From Prorocentrum cordatum (taxonomy: Eukaryota; Sar; Dinophyceae; Prorocentrales; Prorocentraceae): DNA of 64,000 nucleotides. The stretch covers positions 86,150-150,149 of the forward strand of contig CAUYUJ010014756.1 of NCBI GenBank assembly GCA_963575745.1, in the 5' to 3' direction. Below are positions 52,620 through 63,834 of the stretch, piece after piece; the stretch's first letter is position 1; every line of letters starts with the position of its first letter. Position numbers and translations under genes: made by a program. Below the pieces are notes generated by a model, which saw only the letters and a list, made by a program, of their open reading frames with translations, searched no databases and was not told the DNA's origin.

Positions 52620-53650
52620 GTCCTCGTCCTCCCCTTCGACCTCCTTTTTCTCCTCTTCCTCCTCATCCTCCTCCGCCTCCTCCCTCCTCCTCCTCCTCCT
52701 CCTCCTCCTCCCTCCTCCTCCTCCTCCTCCTCCTCCGCCTCCTCCTCCTCCTCCTCCTCCTCCTCCTCCTCCTCCTCCTCCTCCCTTCCTCCTCCTCCGC
52801 CTCCTCCTCTCATCCTCCTCCTCCTCCTCCTCCTCCTCCTCCTCCTCCTCCTTCCTCCCCTCCTCCTCCTCCTCCTCCTCCTCCCTCCTCCCTCCTCCTC
52901 TCCTCCTCCTCCTCCTCCTCCTCCTCCTCCTCCTCCTCCTCCTCCTCCTCCTCCTCCTCCTCCTCCTCATCCTCCCCCTCCCCCTCCTCCTCCTCCTTCC
53001 CCTCCTCCTCCTCCTCCTCTCCTCCTCCTCCTCTCCTCCTCCTCCTCCTCCTCCTCCTCCCCTCCTCCCCCTCCTCCTCCTCCTCCTCCTCTCTCCTCCT
53101 CCTCCACCCTCCTCTCCTCCTCCTCCTCCTCCACCTCCTCCTCCTCCCTCCTCCGCCTCCTCCTCCTCTCCTCGCCTCCTCCTCCGCTCCTCCTCCTCTC
53201 TCCTCCTGCTCTCCTCTCCTCCTCCCTCCTCCCTCCCTCCCCTCCCTCCTCCCTCCCTCCCTCCCCCCCTCCTCCCTCCCCCCTCCCTCCTCCCTCCTCT
53301 ACCTCCTCCCTCCTCCTCCTCCTCCTCCCCTCCCTCCTCCCTCCCACCCCCTCCCTCCTCCCTGCTCCCTCCCTTCCTGCTCCTCCTCCTCATCTCTCCT
53401 CCTCCTCCTCCTCCTCCTCCTCCTCCTCCTCTCTTCCTCCTCCCTTGTCCTCCTCCTCCTCCTCCTCCTCCTCCTCCTCCTCCTTCTCCTCCTCCTCCTC
53501 CTCCTCCTCCTCCTCCTCATCTCTCCTTCCCCCTCCCCTCCTCCTCCTCCTCCTCCTCCTCCTCCCTCCTACTCCTCCTCCTCCTCCTCCTCCTCCTCCT
53601 CCTCCTCCTCCTCCTCCTCCTCCTCCTCCTCCTCTTCCTCCTCCTCCAAG
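52620..53650. repeat. 1 kb TCC array
   Basis: Almost uninterrupted plus-strand TCC with CCTCC and TTCC variants. All six frames are open over long distances and encode Ser, Pro, Leu, Arg, Glu or Gly runs. It ends exactly where the spliced-leader relic begins. Confidence 0.95.
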
Positions 53651-53671
53651 TTCAAGCCATGTTGGCTCAAG
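53651..53671 (+). other. Decayed spliced-leader relic upstream of HSP90
   Basis: The sequence CAAGCCATGTTGGCTCAAG matches the last 15 nt of the leader (CCATTTTGGCTCAAG) except for G in place of T. It is preceded by TTCAAG, which resembles the end of another leader copy; tandem leader relics of this kind are known in retroposed dinoflagellate genes. It precedes the HSP90 ATG by about 60 nt. Confidence 0.65.
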
Positions 53672-53731
53672 GTTGGTCGGCGCGACCTGGGTCCTTCGGT
53701 CGGCGCGCGGCGGGCGCGCGCTGGGGCGCCC

Positions 53732-54640
53732 ATGGAGATCCGAAGTCGCCCGATCATCACAGAGCTGCCTGGAAACCAGTGCAAGCGGCTTCGGACTGGC
53801 GGACAGTACTTCGCGAAGCACGGCGAGGCCAGCACGCAGGAGGCCACCCGCAACATTCAGCAGCTCATGAGCTTGGCCATCAACACCTTTGGATGCAACC
53901 AGGAGGTCTTCCTGCGCGAGCTCATTTGCAATGCGGCCGACGCCCTGGACAAGAACCGTTATGAGTCCATCACGGTCACAGACAAGCAGGAGGCGCAGCC
54001 GAACGTCGATATCAAGACAGGTCCCGCCAAAACCAATTCTAGTATGACGACCGAGTATTCCAGTATCGGCATGACCAAGAACCAGTTGTTCAAAGTCTTC
54101 GTCACCATCGCCAGGGCTGGCACCAAGCCCTTCATTAAGGCAATTGTTGTTGATAGCGACATCTACATGATGTGGCATTTCGGAGTTGGCTTCTTCTCCG
54201 GGCGTCCCGTCTCGGACCAGGTGCTCGTGATCATCTAGGAGTCGTCGGGTGCTGTCGGCTCCTCCACGGTGCAGAATTACACAGATATGGTGCATGGGGT
54301 GATCAAGCGTGGCACCATCATCCTGCTACTTGGAGGTGGACCAGCCAGATTTCCCGGAGGAGCGCCGCCTGAAGGATCTGGTCAAGAAGCGCTCGGGGTC
54401 CAATGGTTTCCCAGCAATTCGACTGTGGAGAAGTCCAAGAACAGGAGGTCTGCATTATGAGGACGTTGAGGAGGAGAAGGTGGATGAGGACAAATAATGT
54501 GAGGAACCGAAGCTCGAGGAGGTCGACAAAGACGCCTCTCGACTTATGCGCGTCCAGAAGTGCAACAACATCAAACTGTACACGAAGCGTCTTCATCAGA
54601 ACGGTTGTGATGTGCAAGTGCCCGTTCCGCTAGTAGCCCC
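53732..54640 (+). pseudogene. HSP90 N-terminal/middle fragment, processed pseudogene
   Basis: The ATG at 53732 opens a frame ending at TAG 54236-54238. It contains NIQQLMSLAINTFGCNQEVF, FLRELICNAADALDKNRYES, IGMTKNQLFKVFVTIARAG and HFGVGFFSG, the ATP-binding GHKL domain of HSP90. The ATP-contacting Glu and Asn of ELxxNAxDA remain, but the DSGIGMT Asp and Gly are changed (YSSIGMT), so nucleotide binding should fail. Beyond the stop, homology continues in shifting frames: HGVIKRGT, DFPEERRLKDLVKKR, TVEKSKN, EDVEEEKVDEDK, EEPKLEEVDKDA and KCNNIKLYTKRL. The part between the acidic linker and the last block is deleted. No introns are seen. With the leader relic this points to a retroposed, decayed copy. 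Confidence 0.9.
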
Positions 54641-54884
54641 GTCAGGTTGATAAGCCAGTTTCTGGCGCATCCCTGCCCCATGTTCTTAGCCCGGTGGATC
54701 CAGGGCTGCGCGTTCCAAAGCCCCCTATGGAAGGGGGTGCGGATTTTGAACGCTCCCGTGATGGGAATCGGACTTCAAATGACATTCAGGTTCGGAGGCA
54801 TAGGGCCTCCTGCTGCCGCGTCTGGCGGCTGCACCACTCACTAACTCACCCCCCAGCCGCGAGAGCGTCCTTCTCCACTCCCTC
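54641..54884. other. Spacer, no gene seen
   Basis: No recognisable feature; a tRNA-like reading was considered and rejected. Confidence 0.4.
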
Positions 54885-55077
54885 TCCTTATAGATAACTC
54901 CCCCCTGTCGCACCCCGAGGCCATTTTCTAGGGCGGGCGGGGCGTTCCGCTTGAGACTTCCTCACCACTCATGGCTCTGAAGCTTAAGAAATGAAAACAG
55001 CTTCACAGATTGAGGGCGGGTCGTTTTCAAAATGTAGCTCTCGCCTTAGCGCCGCGCAAATTCTGTTTGTTTATATA

Positions 55078-55125
<48 letters not shown>
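54885..55125 (+). repeat. Family C head with a single unit, then AT run
   Basis: TCGCACCCCGAGGCCATTTT matches the head at 14630; one unit (TTTTCAAAATGTAGCTCTCG, CCTTAGCGCCGCGC) follows at 55020-55065; (TA)n at 55090-55125. Confidence 0.75.
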
Positions 55126-55126
<1 letters not shown>

Positions 55127-55244
55127 GAGGTGAGGGGGTGAGATCGAAGTGGAACGGAGAGCCCCCCTACCGGGAAATCGATTTCGGTTTCGTGTTCGTG
55201 CGTGCCGTGCGGGCGGGCGAGGCGAAGCTGCGTGGGCGGGCGAG

Positions 55245-55473
55245 AAAAAGTCTCCTGTGGCTGAGGCGCGGCCGGACCAAATGTCTCCCTTCCGGGCGGC
55301 CGGTGGCCCGCGGTGTCCCGCCGGTGTCCCGCTGGTGTCCCGTGTGGCTGAGGCGCGGCCGGACCAAATGACTCCCTTCCGGGCGGCCGGTGGCCCGCGG
55401 TGTCCCGCCCGGGGTGTCCCGCGGTGTCCCGCGGTGCCCCGCGGTGTCCCGCCCGTGTCCCGCGGTGTCCCGC

Positions 55474-55475
<2 letters not shown>
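55245..55475. repeat. 109-bp duplication and GGTGTCCCG repeats
   Basis: GTGGCTGAGGCGCGGCCGGA, CCCTTCCGGGCGGCCGGTGG occurs twice (55256 and 55343), each followed by GGTGTCCCGC units. Confidence 0.85.
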
Positions 55476-55518
<43 letters not shown>

Positions 55519-55557
55519 ATGATGATGATGATGATGATGATGATGAGATGATGATGA

Positions 55558-55614
<57 letters not shown>

Positions 55615-56425
55615 GATGATGATGATGATGGTGTCCCGATTATGATGATGATGATCGATGATGATGATGATGACGATGATGATGATGCTGATGGTGTCCC
55701 GATGATGAGGATGATGATGATCATGATGATTATGTTGATGATCATGATGATGACGATGATGGTGTCCCGATGATGACGAGTATGATGATGTTGATGTTGA
55801 TGATGCTGATTATGATTGTGTCCCGATGATGATGATGATGATGATGTTGATGAAGATGAGGTTGATGATGATTATGGCGTCCCGATGATGATGATTATTC
55901 TGATGGTGATGATGATGATGTTGATGATGATGGTGGCGACCCGATGGTGATGATGATGATGATTGTGATGATGATGATGATGTTGATGCTGATGTTGGTA
56001 ATGATGATGATGGTGCCCCGATGATGACGATGATGATGAAGCTGATGATGATGTTGATGATGCTGATGATGATGATGTCGATGATGAGGATGAGATGGTG
56101 ATGATGGTGTCCCGATGATGATGATGATGATGCTGCTGATGATGATGATAACGATGGTGATCATGATGGTGTCCCGATGATGATGCTGCTGATGATGATG
56201 ACGATGACTGTGTCCCGATTATGCTGTTGATGATGATGATGTTGATGATGATGATTGTGATGATAGTGATGATGATGATGGTGGTGTCCCGATGATGTTG
56301 ATGACCGTGATGATGATGATGATGATGTTGGTGTTGATGATGAGGACGGTGTCCCGATTATGATGATGTTGGTGATGATGATGTTGATGTTGATGTTGTT
56401 GTTGATGATGATGACGTTGATTGTG
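55476..56425. repeat. GAT array punctuated by GTGTCCCG
   Basis: About 950 bp of GATGAT with GTT, GCT and GAC variants. The octamer GTGTCCCG, or the variants GCGTCCCG, GCGACCCG and GTGCCCCG, appears at spacings of roughly 40-100 bp and also terminates the preceding duplication. Confidence 0.9.
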
Positions 56426-56620
56426 AGAGCGGTTGTGATATCGATAGTGAGATCGATAGTGAGACCGAATGTGATACCGATTGTGAGATCGATAGTCAGA
56501 TCAATTGTGAGATAGCTCGAGTGAGATCGATTGTGAGATCGATCGAGGGAGATCGATCAAGCGAGACCGATACTGAGATCGATAGTGAGATCGATAGTGA
56601 GACCGATCGAGTGAGACGTT
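56426..56620. repeat. GAGATCGATAGT repeat
   Basis: 12- to 14-bp units alternating GAGATCGATAGT, GAGATCGATTGT and GAGACCGAT. Confidence 0.9.
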
Positions 56621-56684
56621 GGTTCCTCCCCCCCCGAACCTCCTTATCACCCGAAGGGTGGTCGTATAGGTATATATAATGCAA

Positions 56685-57270
56685 GAGCTTCGCGGATTGA
56701 GGGGGGGGGGGTGTTCAAAATGTGGCTCTCGCCTTAGCGCCGCGCACATTCGTTTTGAAATTTACAAGAGCTTCACTGAGCGAGGGCGGATGGTTTTCAA
56801 AATGTGGCTCTCGCTTTTGCGTCGCGCGCATTCGCTTTACAAATTTGCATGAGCGAGCTTCACATATTGAGGGCGGGTCGTTTTCAAAATGTGGTTCTCG
56901 CTTCAGCGCTGCGCACATTCGTTCTTAACAGTTGCAAGAGTTTCACGGATTCCCAGGATCAACGTACCAGAAACGGCGTTCTGGAATGATTCAGGGTTAT
57001 ACGGGCGCAACACTTATATTGATTCGCTGCGTCGAAGTCCCAAAAATGGCGCCCTGGTAAGATTCTGGATTGTCAAGACGCAGCATTCAGGTTTATACGC
57101 GGCGTTGATAACCCGAGAACAATGTTTCTGGCACGCTTCAGGATCTTCACACTGTTGTCTCCCAACGAGGCAGTTCCCTCAATGGAAATGAACCGTTGCG
57201 GGGGCCTACGAAGAGGGAGCGTGGGGGGGTAATTCCAACATCGTTGATGACTCTTGGGTTTCCACTGGTC
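56685..57270 (+). repeat. Composite repeat family C, copy 5
   Basis: Three units (TTCAAAATGTGGCTCTCGCC, TTAGCGCCGCGCACATTCGT) at 56700-56950, tail with CGCAACACT and CGCAGCATTC, end AACATCGTTGATGACTCTTG, GGTTTCCACTGGTC and a short TCC run at the LINE boundary. Confidence 0.8.
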
Positions 57271-57329
57271 TTCCTCCTCATCGTCCACATGTTTCTCTTC
57301 CTCCTCCTCCTCCTGTAACCAGTTTTGGC

Positions 57330-59990
57330 TAGAGATGTTTCCTTCCACGGTGGAACACGTGGACGCCGCTAGTCCGCGGCAGGCAAGACTTCTTGAAGTC
57401 TGGCAGAGGTTCCCATTGCACCTGGCGTTCTGGGCGGCGGGTAAACGGAGGCGTTTCCCGCCCCTGCCATCTCGAGCGCTACCCTGTCTGCCACGCCGCC
57501 GAGACCTCGGGATGGCTCGCCTGCTCGTCGCAACCGCAGCTATGACAGGCGGGCTATTCAAAACGCAGATCATGAATGGGCACCACAGACATCCCCTTTA
57601 CACGAGCGGCGCGCTGACCCCTTGCAAGGCCGCGACCCGTCGAGTAGCATGGGACGCCGAGCACATGGTACCGCGCCCTGGGCTGCAGCGGCCAAATCAC
57701 ATGAGGACCCCATGCAGAACTCCATCCAGCACGCAGCATCCAGCACACGCTGCCGCCCCCCATGGCCCGCAAGCGCACCAGGTGCAATCTACCTTCATAA
57801 TGCTGAGGCCACCCTTCCAGCTGCATGCGCCGGGACGGGATCCGAGGGCCCGCCATTGGAGCAGCGCCTCGCTGCGACCATCGGCAACCAGTTCAGCAAC
57901 ATCCAGCACGAGCTTCAGTTCTTCATCTCCGCATCCATGGGCGCCTCCCTGGTCAACGTCCAACAGGATCTCACCGCCTCTGTCTAGACGCAGCTCGCCC
58001 CTCCTATCGCGAGGGTCTCGGGCGCCGAGGCGAACCTCCGCCGCGCGCAGACCCGCGCGGACGCGCCGGAGTCCGAGCGGCAGTCCTTCCGCGCGCAAGC
58101 GCAGCAGGTGCAGCAGGCGCTCGCGCTCGCGGCGGGCGCGGCGATGGCCGCCGAGACAGCCGACGTCGCCCGCTGGGCCCGGCGGGGCCGCCCGGTCAAT
58201 CTCAGAGATTCAACGCGGAGACCGGAGGCACGACGGCCGCCTTCATGGAAGGACTTGCTGAGCAGCTCGGAGCAGCACCCGTTAGGATTGGGCACGTCAA
58301 GCACGTCGGGCCCGACGCTCCAGGGAAGAGGTTTGCCCTTCACTGTCCTGGGGGGCCCGTCGGCGCCACGCGCGCTCCGGCTCTCGCTCGCGCACAGCAC
58401 GTCGGGCAGTGGTGATGGTGGTGTGTTGGTTTGTGGTGGTGGTGGTGGTGGTGGTGGTGGTGGTGGTGGTGGTGGTGGTGGTGGTGGTGGTGGTGGTGGT
58501 GGTGGTGGTGGTGGTGGTGGTGGTGGCGTGGTAGATTGTGGTGGTGGTGGTGGTGGTGCTAGTTGTGGTGGGTTTTGTTGGGGTGGTGGTGATGGTGAGT
58601 TGTGGTGGTGGTGGCTATGTGATGAATTAATGGGCGCAATTTTTCCTCCTGAGGAGTGGACGGTTACGAGCGCAAAATTCACGCTGGCCCCGATCGGCAC
58701 GTGCGCCAGGCACGCCACGAAGCACAGACCACGAAGCTAAAGCAGATCATGCAACGTCAATCCCCCGATGGAGATTGGTGGTCTGAGCGGGCGCCCCGCT
58801 TCGTTGTCTGCGCCGACATGCCCGCGGCGGAGGTCATCGCAGGCGCCGCCGCCAACGAGCAGACGAAACTTGCGCGGAACCCGCAAGCAGCAGCGCAATT
58901 CGACTTCGGCCGAGAGACTGCCCCCGAGGCTTTCCACCAGATGCTCCGCGACGCCGCGGTGGATATATCGACGCGGTCATGTTCCTGAACCCAGGTGGCG
59001 CCCATGAGTCCACGAGCCCGGGGGGCAGCCGGCCCACGCCACCCCATGGAATGCCGCGGCTTTGCTCTGCCGCGCTAGAGGTAAGCGCAGACGGAAGCCA
59101 TCCAGAGTGGCAACCTACATCAAGAAACGAGTTGTGATCTGCCTGCGAGAGGTCCACGGCGCACACGAGTCTCGGGTCACCGAAGTGCGCCAGCACACGG
59201 GCATGCACGGGGTCTTCTCAACCACGGGCGCGCGTCCTGGCATTCTGGCGGGGCTGCGATTTTGTCGCCATGGCACTCCGAGCAGGCTCTTGCTGGCAGG
59301 GATACGGAATCCCCTCCGATCTTCCGAACAAAACGTCCTGGCAGAAGGCCGCGCACACGCCCTTCACATCCGCAACCGCAGAGCGCCCGCGAGATCCACA
59401 TCGCCAACATCCACAGCTACGACCTGCCCGACACAGCCCGCGCCGCCATCACAGGCCAGCGGCGGGACAACGCCAAGTGGGCCCGCGAGGCGGAGATGCA
59501 GAGGCTGGCGGTGGCCATTGGCGACTTCAACGTCTCCGACTCGCCGAGCGACTCGCCCCTCTTTCCCGCGCCGCGAGTGAGTTGCCAGCGCGCCAACCAC
59601 GAGGCTTCTTGGCGAGGCCTCTTTGCTGGATAGACGACGGAGATGGCCGCCGATCTCCCCGCCCACTGCCCTCGAGCCTCCGCCCCCCTCTCGTCTCTCC
59701 ATCGGGCGTTCGCCTCCCTCTCCCCCCACGTCTTCCTCGAGACTGAAACGACGCTCGACAGTCAGCAGGAGACACCCGATTTAGTTAACTGGGAATTGAG
59801 CGATCACGCGATCATCGCCTCAACATTGAAGCCCCGAGGAAGCGCGCCGCCACGGCAACGGAAGATCCTTCCTTTCATGTCTAAACACCCGGGGTATATA
59901 GCGATCCCGGGGACTTGCGCATCGAAGCGTTTAACTTGTAGGTCGATGGCCCGAGCCACTTGGCGACAGGAGTTAAAGGTTGCTTGAAAA
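57330..59990 (+). pseudogene. Decayed non-LTR (LINE) retrotransposon: coiled-coil region and APE-type endonuclease
   Basis: Coding similarity is broken over several plus-strand frames. 57825-58250 reads LEQRLAATIGNQFSNIQHEL, has an in-frame TAG at 57985, then a coiled-coil (ANLRRAQTRADAPESERQSF, AQQVQQALALAAGAA). 58690-58980 reads PRFVVCADMPAAEVIAGAAA. The endonuclease region spans about 59110-59840: VVICLREVHGAHESRV, REIHIANIHSYDLP, VAIGDFNV with the GDFN motif, and WELSDHAIIAS with the terminal SDHA motif. These are hallmarks of the exonuclease-endonuclease-phosphatase fold that nicks target DNA in LINEs. Stops and frame changes show it is dead. No reverse transcriptase is seen downstream, so the copy is truncated at its 3' side. 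Confidence 0.75.
58410..58618. repeat. GGT array inside the LINE relic
   Basis: About 200 bp of GGT on the plus strand interrupts the LINE coding region, either as an expanded triplet or as part of an inserted unit. Clear inverted repeats or splice sites at its edges were not found. Confidence 0.85.
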
Positions 59991-60300
59991 TGCAACAGGC
60001 TTCCGTATATAGAAGCACATGTTCAACATGTCCTTCTTCAGAACGGGGAGATTCCCGCAATGAAGTTATCTTCCAGGATGCGGCTAGGCACGAACAAATT
60101 CTTCACGCTTCGCGTATCCCCACCAGCCCATCTCAAAACAGCAACTCTAGCGAAGCATGCCGACAATCGTGTTTTGCAGGCGTGTTTCCGCCTGCCCCCG
60201 CATATCTCCCCTGTTCCTCCTTCGTCCCGCCTCCTTGTACATCCTCCTTATGGTGGGAGCGGGAGAAGGACGAGGCGGAGGAGGAGGGAGAGAAAGCGCT
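59991..60300. other. Spacer, no gene seen
   Basis: No recognisable coding; the 3' part is purine-rich. Confidence 0.4.
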
Positions 60301-60700
60301 CCTCGTGGTTTGAGTCGTTCGGGCTTCTCGTCCTGGTGTGAGTCGTTCGGGCCCTTCTTCCTGGTGTGAGTCGTTCGGGCTCTTCGTGGTGTGAGTCGTT
60401 CGGGCTCTTCGTCCTGGTGTGAGTCGTTCGGGCTTCTCGTGGTGTGAGTTGTTCGGGCCCCTCGTCCTGGTGTGAGTCGTTCGGGCCCCTCCTCCTGCCC
60501 GTCCAGAAACGACGCCCAGGCGAGTAGAGGGTCGTCCTGATGGGCTTTTCGGCGTCTTGGGTGCCTCGGGGGGGCCTCTGTGGCCCGTTTGGGATCCCCT
60601 TGGGGGCCTCCTGGGGGCCTCTTGGGGCCATCTTGGGGCCTCTTGTTGCCTCCTGGACGCTTCTTGGGGCCATCTTGGAGGAAATCGATCAAAGAAGAGG
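60301..60700. repeat. GTGAGTCGTTCGGGC repeat and GGGGCCTCYTGGGG repeat
   Basis: GTGTGAGTCGTTCGGGC with CTTCGTCCTG variants is repeated about seven times at 60305-60490. GGGGCCTCTTGGGGCC-type units fill 60565-60675. Confidence 0.8.
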
Positions 60701-60875
60701 GGAGCTTTAATTAGCACTGCCCCCTTCAGAAGGCCAAAATGGGGCCAAAACCTTGGTAAAATCAATGATTTTGGCTTGAAAGAAGAGGGGAGCTTTAATT
60801 AGCGCTGCCCCCTCAGAAGGCCAAAATGGGGCCAAAACCGTAGTAAAATCAACGGTTTTGGCTTCAAAGAAGAGG
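60690..60875. repeat. 83-bp tandem duplication
   Basis: AAGAAGAGGGGAGCTTTAAT, CAGAAGGCCAAAATGGGGCC and GTAAAATCAA-GNTTTTGGCT occur twice. A third partial start lies at 60865. Confidence 0.85.
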
Positions 60876-62294
60876 GGAGCACTTTTCTGCCTCCCCCCGT
60901 CGGGGCCAGAATCCTCGTGAGGGGTGTCGTTTTTTAGCCCTCCCAGGAGTCGAAAAAGACCCCTCCAACGACCCGCGGGGCGCCCTCTCCAGGCCCAGGG
61001 GGAGGGGGGAGGGGGAGGGGTAAACCCCTCCCCGAAGGGGAAGAAGGGGGGTTGAGAACAGAGCGGGCTCTCTAAACCACTCACGCCCAAAGGGCTGGTG
61101 GGATTCAAGCGCGCGCTGCCAGTCGGGCCCCAGCTACTCCCCACGAGATCCAGAGTTGGGGGAAGGCGCAGACGTTTTCCCTCACACGTGCCCTCCTCTG
61201 GCAGCCACTCCAGCGGAGACTCATGCTGCGAGGATTTCGTGCTGTCCAGTCTAGACATCTGCACCAGGTAATTCGCAGCTCTGGCCCGATGGTCGAGGTG
61301 CTGCAGGCGCGCTGGCAGCCTATCCTCCCCGAAATCAGGAACGCCAGAAGAAGGAATCGGCAATTGTTTAGATGCCAACCTGCACGATCTGCCAGCATAT
61401 TAATTTCAGCCCCCCACTCGCGAGGAGATGGCGGCATGCTTGAGTCGCTCGCGGGAGTCTGCACCTGGCGCTCTGATAGGCCCTCTTATGCTGCGTGGAA
61501 GGGCCATCCTATAGTCTCGATGCCCTCCATCGCCTCCACCCCCTCTTCCTGATGGGCGGGACCCCCCCGGCAAGATGGCCTCAACCAAGCGAAAACAATG
61601 ACATTCTTGGAAGCAGAATCGAAGATTGTGGCAGCATCTGGTGTGATCTTTATGATAACACGATGTTTGCAGATCCTCCTAACCTCTTCCGCCTCTTCCC
61701 TCCCATCGTTCCAACTGCCATTCCTCCCCGCACTTGGCCGCGGGCCGCACGGCGCCCGGCGGGGCAATTACCCCGCTCCGAGGCCTCGCAGGGGGCTCGA
61801 CTTCCGAGAGGGGGCGGATCGCCACCCGCTCGTTCGCTCCCCGCCGCCACCCGCCGCCCGCGCTCGCCGCCCCCCCGCGCGAGAGCGGGCGCGAGCGAGA
61901 GCGTGAGCGCAAGCGCGAGCGACGCGCGCGCCCGCAACCAGCTTGACCTCGCCGCGCGGCCCCGGCCCACCGCCGCTTGGGATCCTCTCGTGCACCCCCC
62001 TCCTCCCCCGTTTCGCCGCTCGGCTCTGAGAGGGTCGCCCCCGGCCGGCCGCCGCGGGCCGCCGCGCGCAGGAAGCGTGCGCGGCGCGTCGCCGGCCGCG
62101 GCCCGCCGCGCGCGGGCGGCGGCCGGCCGCGGCCCGCGCGCGCCACGGTGCGCGATGCGCGGCCCGTGCGCGCGCGCGACGGGCGCCCTTGGCCGACCGT
62201 GGCGTGCTAGCGCGAGGGCGCGTGCCAGGAAGCCGTTCCCCGGCGGCCGGCCCAGGCTGGCGCCGGCGGCGCGGTCGAGTGGGGTGCCGCACGC
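60876..62294. other. Spacer, very GC-rich in its right half
   Basis: 60876-61080 is GC-rich with short G/C runs. 61080-61680 has open minus-strand frames (for example DFGEDRLPARLQHLDHRARA) without recognised family. 61720-62280 is extremely GC-rich with GCGCGCG and CGGCCGCGG motifs, where long open frames are expected by composition. Confidence 0.4.
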
Positions 62295-62460
62295 TGCCTG
62301 CCCCCTCCTCCTCCCTCCCCCCTCCCTCCCTCTCTCCTCCTCCTCCTCCTCCTGCTTCCTCCTCCTCCTCCTCCTCCTCCTCCTCCTCATCCTCCCTCCT
62401 CCTCTCCTCCTCCTCCTCCTCTCCCCTCCTCCTCCTCCTCCCCTCCTCCCCGTCCTCCTG
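62295..62460. repeat. TCC array
   Basis: Interrupted TCC/CCTCC on the plus strand. Confidence 0.9.
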
Positions 62461-62906
62461 GCTGCCCCGACCTCTGAGCGATCAAGGGCCGCCGCGTCCG
62501 AGCGCGCCCTGCGGCAGAGCACTCGGGAAAGAACGTGCGCGAGAGCGCCAGGGAGAGAGCGAGGCGCCGGCCCGTGGCGATCCGCCAGGCGACCTGGCAG
62601 CTTTGGAGAGTCCCTGGGCCGGGTATAGCCAGGACCCCGGGTAAGGGGGCCCGCTCAGTAGGAAGGGCCCTGGAGCCCTTCACTTGGCCAGAATCCCCAA
62701 GCCAGGTCTGCCGTAGCTGGTGTCTTGTTTCGGGAGGCGGCAGTTCCGGTCAGTGGAACGGGGCGGCGGGGCGCCCCCCCGTACAGATCACGAAACCAGG
62801 TCCAATTATACCCAGTTCTGCCAACGCCCGACTGGGGCTCGCGCTGATGGATTCGGCTCGAGAAACCCGCGATCGGAAACTAGAGCATACACAGTGGCGA
62901 CCCATG

Positions 62907-63070
62907 CCAAGAAACACCCTGCTTGCCGCCAGGGTGCCCTGGGCTTATTGGGTTTTGATGGTTGTGCGATGGCCACCGTGGCGTTCCCACACCAAAAATC
63001 AATGGACGTGCTGGGGTCTCAGGATTGGGTTTCTTGTGGAAGGTTTCTTGTGGTCGGGCCCCTACTGTAC
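62907..63070 (+). repeat. Dispersed repeat family I, copy 3
   Basis: GCCAAGAAACACCCTGCTTG, GGTTTTGATGGTTGTGCGAT, TGGACGTGCTGGGGTCTCAG and TGGGTTTCTTGTGG. Same layout as 45247-45400. Confidence 0.7.
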
Positions 63071-63584
63071 ATTACCAGTGGTGGGCTGTTTTTCACTCCC
63101 ACGACGCTTCGAGGGACGGGGGGGGGACGTCGGGGTAATGTAGTGTATGTTTCTTCCCCTGCTTCCACGGGAAAGAGCGAAACATGTATACACCAGGATC
63201 CCGTGTGCACCAGGATCGTCGGTGTATAGAGTTCGGCTCTTTGCTCGACCTCCACCTTCCGAGCGATCGCGCAGCAGGTGCCGCGGGCGCGGCACCTGCC
63301 CGCCCAGAGGGCGCGGAAGGTGGAGGTCGACGGACACGCTGCAGAGAGCTTTTGGGTCGAGGATTCCGGTCAGGGCTGCGGTTCCTGCGATGCTGCACGT
63401 GTGCTCGCAGCGCCGGACCTCGAGGGGGGGTCGCGGCTCGGGGGCAACGACAGGGGGCGATAGGCACGGGGGGTACGCGCCGGCCCCCCGGGGGACGCAC
63501 CGACGCCCCAATCGCCCACGGATCGCCGCCAGGGGCTCCACAGCCCGACCCGTCCGGGAAGGTGCGAGTTTTCTTGTCGGGAGC
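63071..63584. other. Spacer with a GCGCGG palindrome
   Basis: GACCTCCACCTTCCGAGCG (63249) and GCGCGGAAGGTGGAGGTCGA (63311) form an inverted repeat around 63250-63330. No gene recognised. Confidence 0.5.
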
Positions 63585-63690
63585 CCATCGCCGATCTATC
63601 GACGATCTATCGTCGATTCCAGGTCGACGATCTATCGACGATCTATCGTCGATTCCAGGTCGACGATCTATCGTCGATTCCAGGTCGACG
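63585..63690. repeat. ATCTATCGACG tandem repeat
   Basis: A unit of about 38-42 bp, CGACGATCTATCGTCGATTC with CAGGT, repeated 2.5 times and internally palindromic. Confidence 0.85.
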
Positions 63691-63834
63691 CATCCCCGCT
63701 ATGCCAGTTCCCCCCCTACCATCAACCCGCATCGTAAGGAGGAGCAACTTCCCAAGGCTGCCCTTGCATCCTTGCCCCTTGGGCTCATCCTCAGCGACCT
63801 TCGCTGGCCAACCTCGCTCGCAGAACATTGACAT

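Noticed and set aside
52402-53650. Very long open frames of Ser/Leu/Pro or Arg/Glu/Gly across the TCC array
   Set aside because: A pure triplet array is open in all six frames; the residues are repeat products with no natural composition.
54720-54850. tRNA-like segment on the minus strand (TCCGATTCCCATCACGG resembling a T-arm)
   Set aside because: The acceptor, D and anticodon stems do not pair with normal lengths; the only stable stem has a 5-nt loop.
61495-62628. 377-residue plus-strand open frame
   Set aside because: It spans extremely GC-rich sequence and a TCC array, with Arg/Ala/Pro/Ser bias, no motifs, and equally long frames on the other strand.
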